A DNA stretch of 26,871 nucleotides from JAMCRM01 sp041685075. GTDB lineage: Bacteria > Acidobacteriota > Terriglobia > Bryobacterales > Bryobacteraceae. The notes beneath the pieces are model-generated. The model was not told the DNA's origin, searched no databases, and saw nothing but the letters and a program-made list of their open reading frames with translations. The translations under genes and the position numbers were made by a program. This document shows, one piece after another, positions 22,137 through 26,871 of this stretch; within the stretch, counting starts at the first letter, position 1; every line of letters begins with the position of its first letter. Where the stretch lies: the NCBI GenBank assembly GCA_041685075.1, contig JAWLGN010000040.1:1-26871 (forward strand), read 5' to 3'.

Positions 22137-23123
22137 GTGGAACAGAGTGCCGGTGGAAGGGTAGAGGTTTCCGAGGAGTTCGGCGCGCGCATGCGGGTAC
22201 TGGTAGCCGAAGATAACCCCATATTCCAGAGCATGTTACAGAATATGCTGGGGAAATGGGGCTACGAGGCGGTGCCGGTCTTCGACGGGGAGGAGGCCTT
22301 GCGGCTGCTGCGGGAGGAAAAGGCGCCGCGGTTGGCCATCCTGGACTGGATGATGCCTCGCCTGGACGGTGTAGAGGTGTGCCACCGGGTGCGCGCCCTG
22401 GCGCGGGACCATTACACCTACATACTCCTGTTGACGGCCAGGACGGAATGCCGGGATCTTGTGCAGGGGATGGAAGCGGGGGCGGACGACTACGTTACCA
22501 AGCCATTCAATTCGCACGAGTTGCGGGTGCGGCTGCGGGCCGGGCGCCGAATTCTGGAATTGCAGGAAGAACTGCTGCGAGCGCGGGAAGCCCTGCGGCG
22601 CCAGGCAACTCACGACGGGCTGACGGGAGTGCTGAATCGTACAGGTATTCGGGAGGTGCTGGAGAAGGAACTGTCGCGCGCCAGGCGGGAAGGGACGCCG
22701 CTATCGGTGCTGCTGGCGGACCTGGACCACTTCAAGCAAGTGAACGACTGCCACGGGCACATGGCCGGCGATGCCGTCTTGAAGGAGGCTGCCAGGCGCA
22801 TGCAAGCGGGACTGCGGTGCTACGATGCGCTGGGCCGCTACGGCGGGGAGGAGTTCCTGGTGGTGTTGCCGGGTTGCGATGGCGCGGGCGCCGCGGCGCA
22901 GGCGGAACGGCTGCGCGCGGCCGTGAGCAACCGCCCCTTTGCGTTCGGCGGGGTGCAGATCGTGGTGACGTGCAGCCTGGGGGTCGCCTGGACGGACACG
23001 CCGGAGGCGGCCAAGGCGACCTTGCTCGTGCACCGCGCCGATGAGGCGCTGTATGCGGCCAAGAACCGCGGCCGCGACCGCGTGGAAAGCGCGGACCTGG
23101 CCGGCGCCGCGCTGGCCTGCTGA
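22137..23123 (+). CDS. Response regulator with GGEEF diguanylate cyclase domain (PleD/WspR-like)
   Basis: A 328-residue protein. A receiver domain occupies residues ~19-138 (MRVLVAEDNPIFQ; phosphoacceptor Asp70 in LAILDWMMPRLDG; Thr100; Lys122 in VTKPF). A short coiled linker follows (LELQEELLRAREALRRQA). The GGDEF domain spans ~158-318, with DGLTGVLNRTG, metal-binding Asp195 in LLADLDHFKQVND, and active site GRYGGEEFLVVLP (236-240). RCYD at 227-230 sits five residues before GGEEF and fits the RxxD inhibitory site. It should make cyclic di-GMP from GTP on phosphorylation, with product feedback. No histidine kinase is adjacent. GTG 22137 is chosen because AGGAG ends 5 nt upstream; the alternative ATG 22191 would start right at the receiver domain but has its GAGGAG 12 nt away. 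Confidence 0.93.
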   Translation: MEQSAGGRVEVSEEFGARMRVLVAEDNPIFQSMLQNMLGKWGYEAVPVFDGEEALRLLREEKAPRLAILDWMMPRLDGVEVCHRVRALARDHYTYILLLTARTECRDLVQGMEAGADDYVTKPFNSHELRVRLRAGRRILELQEELLRAREALRRQATHDGLTGVLNRTGIREVLEKELSRARREGTPLSVLLADLDHFKQVNDCHGHMAGDAVLKEAARRMQAGLRCYDALGRYGGEEFLVVLPGCDGAGAAAQAERLRAAVSNRPFAFGGVQIVVTCSLGVAWTDTPEAAKATLLVHRADEALYAAKNRGRDRVESADLAGAALAC

Positions 23124-23170
23124 CCGGGGCGCGCGCGGACGCGACGGACGCATCGGAGAATGGCCGCCGG

Positions 23171-23192
23171 CTCCGGCCGGAGTTGCTAGAAT
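23171..23192 (+). promoter_or_regulatory. Palindrome plus -10 box upstream of the small membrane protein gene
   Basis: A perfect 12-bp palindrome CTCCGGCCGGAG (23171-23182) is followed 4 nt later by TAGAAT (23187-23192), a good -10 hexamer. It ends 9 nt before ATG 23202. The palindrome occupies the -35/-10 spacer, a classic operator position, but it could also be a stop-proximal hairpin of the GGEEF gene. Confidence 0.3.
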
Positions 23193-23201
23193 GAAAATTC
23201 C

Positions 23202-23552
23202 ATGTTGAAGCGGTTCATCCTGTGGGATTACCCGCGGGCCAGTTGGCAATACGACGTCATGGTGGCGATCATCCTGGCGTTCATCTTCCTGACGCCGCGT
23301 GACTGGTTCCGCGACCAGCCCCGAATCCCCCAGGCCAGCAACATTGCCATGCTGCCCTCCGAACAGGGCAGTAGTGTATTCTGGATCGACCCGCAACTGC
23401 TGGAGGGCGTTCCCGAGGCGCAGCGCGATGCCAGAGTGACCGAGATACTGCGGGCCCGTACGGGCGACCGGCGCCTGGAGATCTCGCAGGTGCAACCCGT
23501 GTGGAACTCCGAAGAGGAGATCCAGGGGTACATGGCTTTCGCGCGGCGCTGA
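23202..23552 (+). CDS. Small single-TM protein of unknown function (WDYPRASWQYD type)
   Basis: A 116-residue protein. The N-terminus LKRFILWDYPRASWQYD is followed by one membrane helix (~18-31, VMVAIILAFIFLTP) and a soluble C-terminal domain (IPQASNIAMLPSEQGSSVFW, ARVTEILRARTGDRRLEISQ). It lacks a cleavable signal. I recall similar N-termini in acidobacterial hypothetical proteins, but no function is assigned. The C-terminal domain is probably outside the membrane. It lies 44 bp before a LolA-like gene on the same strand, so a role in envelope or lipoprotein handling is a reasonable guess. The TAGAAT box close to ATG 23202, with no clear Shine-Dalgarno, suggests a leaderless or near-leaderless transcript. 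Confidence 0.8.
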   Translation: MLKRFILWDYPRASWQYDVMVAIILAFIFLTPRDWFRDQPRIPQASNIAMLPSEQGSSVFWIDPQLLEGVPEAQRDARVTEILRARTGDRRLEISQVQPVWNSEEEIQGYMAFARR

Positions 23553-23596
23553 AGTATCCGGCGGAGCTTTCGTCACGTCTCAGTAAGCAGTAGCAC

Positions 23597-24277
23597 ATGC
23601 ATTCACGAATCTTTGTTGCTTTTTTATGCGCGGGGGCGGTTTTTGCGGCACCCGGCGCCGGGTTGGAGGCGACGCTGGCGCGTATCGATAAGGCTGCCGC
23701 GGAGTTCCGGGGCATGTCGGCCGACGTGCGCCGGGTGTATCATACGGCCGTCATCAACGACGACACGGTAGACAGCGGGACCATGAATTTGAAACGCATC
23801 AAGGCCCGGGACTACCGCATGCGCGTGGACCTGACGGAGCCGGACCCCCGGTCGCTGGCCTTCGACGGTCGCAAGGCCGAGTTGTACTTCCCCAAGATCA
23901 AGACGGTGCAGGAGTACGACCTCGGCAAGCACCGCGGAATGGTGGACCAGTTTCTGCTGCTGGGTTTCGGCAGCACGGCCAAGGAGCTACAGGCGGCCTA
24001 TGTGCTGAGACTGGTGGGGCCGCAGACGGTGGCGGGCCAGAGCGCCACGCTGCTGGAACTGGTACCCAAGTCCAAAGATATGCTCCGGCACCTGAGCAAA
24101 GTCGAGTTGTGGGTGTCGGAGGCGACGGGCTACCCGGTGCAGCAGCGGTTCATGCTGCCGGGCGGCGACTACCAGATGGTCACCTATACCAACGTAAAGA
24201 TCAATCCACCGCTGCCGGATTCGGCGATCAAATTGCAACTGCCTCGTGGCGTAAAGCGCGAAACTCCGCAAAAGTGA
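23597..24277 (+). CDS. LolA-like outer-membrane lipoprotein carrier family protein
   Basis: A 226-residue protein with a Sec signal peptide (MHSRIFVAFLCAGAVFAAPG). The mature part shows the LolA/LolB-like half-barrel pattern: ARIDKAAAEFRGMSADVRRV, then alternating beta strands (GTMNLKRIKARDYRMRVDL, SLAFDGRKAELYFPKIKTV, QEYDLGK), then LLELVPKSKDMLRHLSKVEL and WVSEATGYPVQQRF. LolA carries lipoproteins from the inner-membrane Lol complex across the periplasm. This is a divergent member, so lipoprotein chaperone activity is probable but not proven. The gene is flanked by a small membrane protein (44 bp upstream) and an acyltransferase (19 bp downstream) on the same strand, fitting an envelope gene group. 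No strong Shine-Dalgarno is visible. Confidence 0.82.
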   Translation: MHSRIFVAFLCAGAVFAAPGAGLEATLARIDKAAAEFRGMSADVRRVYHTAVINDDTVDSGTMNLKRIKARDYRMRVDLTEPDPRSLAFDGRKAELYFPKIKTVQEYDLGKHRGMVDQFLLLGFGSTAKELQAAYVLRLVGPQTVAGQSATLLELVPKSKDMLRHLSKVELWVSEATGYPVQQRFMLPGGDYQMVTYTNVKINPPLPDSAIKLQLPRGVKRETPQK

Positions 24278-24296
24278 GTATCATAAAGATCGACCT

Positions 24297-25403
24297 GTGG
24301 CTCTGACGACAACCAAGAGTGGTCGCCCCCGATTGCTGTACCTGGACTGGCTACGAGGTGTGGCAGCCATCATCATGCTCCAGGGGCACGTTTTCCACTC
24401 CTTCACCCGATCCGACTTGCGCGAAAGCGGGCCGTACGTTCTCTCCCAGTTCGTGGGCGGGATGCCTCCGGCGCTCTTTCTTTTCCTGACCGGCATCACC
24501 CTGGCCTTTTTGATGGACTCGTGCCAGCGGAAGATGATGGGGGCGGGAGCGAGCGTGGCGGCGGCCGCCCGGCGAGCGGGCTACCTGTTCACCATCGCGC
24601 TTTTATTCCGCTTCCAGATGTGGCTGTTCGGGTTGCCGCATTCCTCGGCGCGGGACCTGCTCAAAGTGGACATTCTGAACTGCATGGGGCTGGGGATCCT
24701 GCTGATGTCGGTGATGGCGGTATTCCGCACCGGCCAGCGGGTGCGCTACTGCGCCATCGCGGGGGTGGGCATTGCGGCGGCCTCGCCGCTGGTCTCGATG
24801 CTGGACTGGAGCGGGGCGCCGGCGCTGGCGCGAATGTACCTGGCGCCCGACCATAACTACTTCAGCTTCTTCCCCTGGGGCGCCTTCCTGGCCTTCGGGA
24901 TGAGCGTGGGGAGCCTGATCCGGGTGATCCAGCGGGAGCACCTGGACCGCGCCATGCAGTGGTCTGCGCTGCTGGGCATCGGGCTGATTGTGGGTTCCTG
25001 GTACGCCGCCAACCTGCCCTATTCGCTGTACCCGAGCGTGGATTTCTGGCTCAACAGCCCGGCGCAGGTGTTCATCAAGCTGGGGGTGATCCTGCTGGGG
25101 CTTTCGTTCGCTTTTTTGTGGACGGAGTACGGCCGGGAGCATCACAGGGGTTGGAGCTGGGTGCGGCAGTTCGGTGTCACCTCGCTGCTGGTGTACTGGG
25201 TGCACACGGAACTGGTCTACGGCCGCTGGCTGTGGTTCTTCAAGGAGCGCCTGAGCGTGGCGCAAACGGTAGTGGCCGCGATAGCGGTTATACTGGCTAT
25301 GCTACTGCTTTCCGTAGCCAGGACGCATCGCGACCGCTGGGTGGCGGCGCTGGCCGGGCGGCTGCGGTTCTCGCCCGCGCCGGCGCGCGCTTCGGGCGAC
25401 TGA
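24297..25403 (+). CDS. Multi-TM acyltransferase, HGSNAT/DUF1624-like
   Basis: A 368-residue polytopic membrane protein with about 9-10 hydrophobic helices. The N-terminal motif RLLYLDWLRGVAAIIMLQGH (His31 in or near TM1) followed by VFHSF and GMPPALFLFLTGITLAFLMD is typical of the heparan-alpha-glucosaminide N-acetyltransferase/DUF1624 and acyltransferase-3-like membrane families. These transfer acyl groups from a cytoplasmic donor to extracytoplasmic sugars or lipids. The substrate is unknown. The GTG start lies 19 bp after the LolA-like stop; a TATCAT hexamer at 24279-24284 in that gap could be a -10, but coupling with the upstream gene is as likely. It may modify an envelope glycan or lipid handled by the neighbouring genes (inference). 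Confidence 0.82.
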   Translation: MALTTTKSGRPRLLYLDWLRGVAAIIMLQGHVFHSFTRSDLRESGPYVLSQFVGGMPPALFLFLTGITLAFLMDSCQRKMMGAGASVAAAARRAGYLFTIALLFRFQMWLFGLPHSSARDLLKVDILNCMGLGILLMSVMAVFRTGQRVRYCAIAGVGIAAASPLVSMLDWSGAPALARMYLAPDHNYFSFFPWGAFLAFGMSVGSLIRVIQREHLDRAMQWSALLGIGLIVGSWYAANLPYSLYPSVDFWLNSPAQVFIKLGVILLGLSFAFLWTEYGREHHRGWSWVRQFGVTSLLVYWVHTELVYGRWLWFFKERLSVAQTVVAAIAVILAMLLLSVARTHRDRWVAALAGRLRFSPAPARASGD

Positions 25404-25458
25404 GGGCTGGGACAGGCTGGAACCGGCGGGCGCCGGGCGGGGCGGCGTCCGGTTTCAG

Positions 25459-25464
25459 TATGAT
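25459..25464 (+). promoter_or_regulatory. -10 box directly before argD (leaderless candidate)
   Basis: TATGAT is followed by 6 nt and then GTG 25471. There is no Shine-Dalgarno between them, so a transcript could start at or on the start codon. No good -35 is seen. Confidence 0.35.
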
Positions 25465-25470
25465 GGTAGT

Positions 25471-26691
25471 GTGACCAGCGCCATTCCTCCCGCAACCGGG
25501 AACACCGTCGCCCAAACCGTGATCGATCTGGAACGCGAGTACGTGTTGCAGAACTACAGCCGGTATCCGCTGGTGCTGCATCGCGGTAAGGGTGCTTACG
25601 TTTACGACACCAACGGCAAGCGCTACCTGGACTTCATATCCGGCATCGGGGTGAACGCCCTGGGATATGCGCATCCGCGCATCGTGAAGGTGATCCGCGA
25701 ACAGGCTGCGCTGCTGATCCATTCTTCGAATCTCTACTACAACCAGTACCAAGGGCCCCTGGCCAAGCGGCTGGCGGAGGCCAGCGGCCTGGACCGGGCA
25801 TTTTTCGCCAATACCGGCACAGAGGCCATCGAAGGCGCATTGAAGATGATGCGCGCTCACGGCCGCAAGGTCGATCCCGCCAAGTACGAGATCGTTTCGC
25901 TCGAGAACTCCTTCCATGGCCGCACTTTAGGCGCGCTTTCCATCACCGGACAGCCGAAGTACCGCTGCGATTTCGAGCCGCTGCTGCCGGGGGTACGGTT
26001 CGTACCGCCGGGCGACGAGGCGGCACTGGAGGCGGCGGTCGGGGAGCGCACCGCCGGCATCGTGATGGAACTGATCCAGGGGGAGGGAGGCATCTTCCCC
26101 GTCACCGCCGCATATGCCCAAAAGGCGCGCGAGCTGGCGGACCGCTATAACGCCCTGCTGGTATTCGATGAGATCCAGTGCGGGGTGGGCCGTCCGGGCA
26201 CGTACTTCTCCTACCAGCGCTTCTCGCCGGCGGTGATGCCGGACGTGGCGGTGGCCGCCAAGCCCATGGCCTGCGGGCTGCCGTTGGGGGTGATTCTGGC
26301 CAACGAGCGGGCGGCCGCGGCCATCGCTCCGGGGATGCACGGAACCACGTTCGGGGGCAACCCGGTGGCCTGCCGGGTGGCGCTCGAGTTCTTCGACATC
26401 CTCGAAGGACTGCTGCCCGCTATCGAGCGTGTCGGCGGCTACTTCCACGCCATCTTGAACGACATGCCCTCGAAGTACTCCTTCATCAAGGAGGCGCGCG
26501 GCTTCGGCCTCATGATCGGGCTGGAGTTGGACATTCCCGGCAAACAACTGGTACTGGATGCCATGTCCGAAGGGCTGCTCATGAACTGCACGCATGAGAA
26601 GGTGCTGCGATTCCTGCCGCCCTACATCGTCACGGAGCGCGAAGTAGACCTGGCGCTCAAGGTTCTGAACAAGCTGTTCGCAAAGCAGTAG
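25471..26691 (+). CDS. argD: Acetylornithine/class III aminotransferase (ArgD-like)
   Basis: A 406-residue PLP-dependent class III aminotransferase. Visible elements are YLDFISGIGVNALGYAHPRI, FFANTGTEAIEGALKMMRAH (PLP phosphate binding), SFHGRTLGALSITGQ, LIQGEGGIFPV, LLVFDEIQCGVGRPGTYFSY (Asp233 to the PLP ring nitrogen) and the Schiff-base Lys264 in VAAKPMACGLPLG. MHGTTFGGNPVACRVAL and GLMIGLEL complete the pattern. It would convert N-acetylglutamate semialdehyde and glutamate to N-acetylornithine and 2-oxoglutarate in arginine synthesis; related omega-aminotransferases cannot be excluded. The usual GTEANE reads GTEAIE here. The length is normal. No other arginine gene is in the window. GTG 25471 is preceded by TATGAT and no ribosome binding site. 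A G-rich minisatellite begins 24 bp after the stop. Confidence 0.88.
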   Translation: MTSAIPPATGNTVAQTVIDLEREYVLQNYSRYPLVLHRGKGAYVYDTNGKRYLDFISGIGVNALGYAHPRIVKVIREQAALLIHSSNLYYNQYQGPLAKRLAEASGLDRAFFANTGTEAIEGALKMMRAHGRKVDPAKYEIVSLENSFHGRTLGALSITGQPKYRCDFEPLLPGVRFVPPGDEAALEAAVGERTAGIVMELIQGEGGIFPVTAAYAQKARELADRYNALLVFDEIQCGVGRPGTYFSYQRFSPAVMPDVAVAAKPMACGLPLGVILANERAAAAIAPGMHGTTFGGNPVACRVALEFFDILEGLLPAIERVGGYFHAILNDMPSKYSFIKEARGFGLMIGLELDIPGKQLVLDAMSEGLLMNCTHEKVLRFLPPYIVTEREVDLALKVLNKLFAKQ

Positions 26692-26715
26692 GCGGGTGGG
26701 GGCCCGCTCGGCAAA

Positions 26716-26840
26716 GGGGCGGGCGTCCTCGCTCGGGGCGGGCGTCCTCGCTTGGGGCGGGCGTCCTCGCTCGGGGCGGGCGTCCTCGATCGGGGCGGGC
26801 GTCCTCGCTCGGGGCGGGCGTCCTCGCGTGGGGCGGGCGT
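26716..26840. repeat. G-rich 19-bp minisatellite, six full copies plus a partial copy
   Basis: The unit GGGGCGGGCGTCCTCGCTC begins at 26716, 26735, 26754, 26773, 26792 and 26811, with a partial copy from 26830. Copies differ only in the last few bases (CTC, CTT, ATC, CGT). Beyond 26840 the sequence decays into G/C low complexity up to the window end. Plus-strand G runs (GGGG-C-GGG per copy) could form G-quadruplexes. Confidence 0.97.
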
Positions 26841-26871
26841 GGGGGCGGGGGGCGGGCGGGCGCGCGCGGGG

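Noticed and set aside
22191..22193. ATG as start of the GGEEF response regulator
   Set aside because: It begins exactly at the receiver domain but its GAGGAG is 12 nt away. GTG 22137 has AGGAG at 5 nt. It is kept as an alternative.
26716..26840. CRISPR array or origin iterons
   Set aside because: The 19-bp units are back-to-back with no spacers. There is no replication gene or AT-rich region nearby.

Overview
The window looks like a high-GC chromosomal segment from an Acidobacteriota genome, most likely the Bryobacterales/Solibacter side of the phylum. This placement is inference from gene content, not from a marker gene. The pointers are an ECF-type sigma factor overlapping a transmembrane Ser/Thr kinase with a PD40 propeller, a second ECF unit with a proline-rich one-TM partner and a secreted protein, a secreted HEAT-like protein, several Tat-exported enzymes, and a small membrane protein beginning with a WDYPRASWQYD-type motif. 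No rRNA, tRNA, CRISPR array, transposase, integrase or prophage gene was seen.

Layout. 1-3220 (+): the 3' part of a PfkB-family sugar (phosphate) kinase, the lipid II flippase murJ overlapping it by one base, and an alpha/alpha-toroid-like protein of unknown role whose ribosome binding site sits on the murJ stop. 3233-6209 (-): a secreted tandem alpha/beta hydrolase followed by a Tat-exported sugar isomerase/epimerase-like TIM barrel. 6500-6781 (-): an orphan HigA-like XRE regulator. 6906-7814 (+): a Tat-exported PIG-L (LmbE-type) deacetylase. 7827-9083 (-): a secreted HEAT-like protein gene interrupted by a 70/71-bp tandem duplication and two single-base frame breaks. 9197-10177 (-): a di-heme cytochrome c. 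10279-13813 (+): ECF sigma factor plus Ser/Thr kinase-PD40 fusion. 13859-15235 (+): a secreted parallel beta-helix protein. 21883-15243 (-): a long same-strand run of sigma factor, anti-sigma-like membrane protein, secreted protein, a GC-rich hairpin, Tat-exported beta-propeller, and two Tat-exported Cys-type sulfatases. 22137-23123 (+): a response regulator with a GGEEF diguanylate cyclase domain. 23202-26691 (+): small membrane protein, LolA-like protein, HGSNAT/DUF1624-like multi-TM acyltransferase, and argD. 26716-26871: a G-rich 19-bp minisatellite running to the window edge.

How the genes may work together. The sulfatases, propeller, beta-helix protein, two-domain esterase, PIG-L deacetylase and exported isomerase look like envelope or secreted machinery for trimming complex glycans (removing sulfate, acyl and N-acetyl groups). 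Two ECF sigma units could couple this to envelope or substrate signals. murJ, LolA-like and acyltransferase genes add an envelope-biogenesis theme. The pathway assignments are inference. The family calls rest on visible motifs.

The features most worth a second look are the damaged HEAT-like gene with its ABABA repeat, the degenerate second hydrolase domain, the murJ-coupled toroid protein, the sigma-to-sulfatase gene run, several start codons placed directly after -10 boxes, and the terminal minisatellite.
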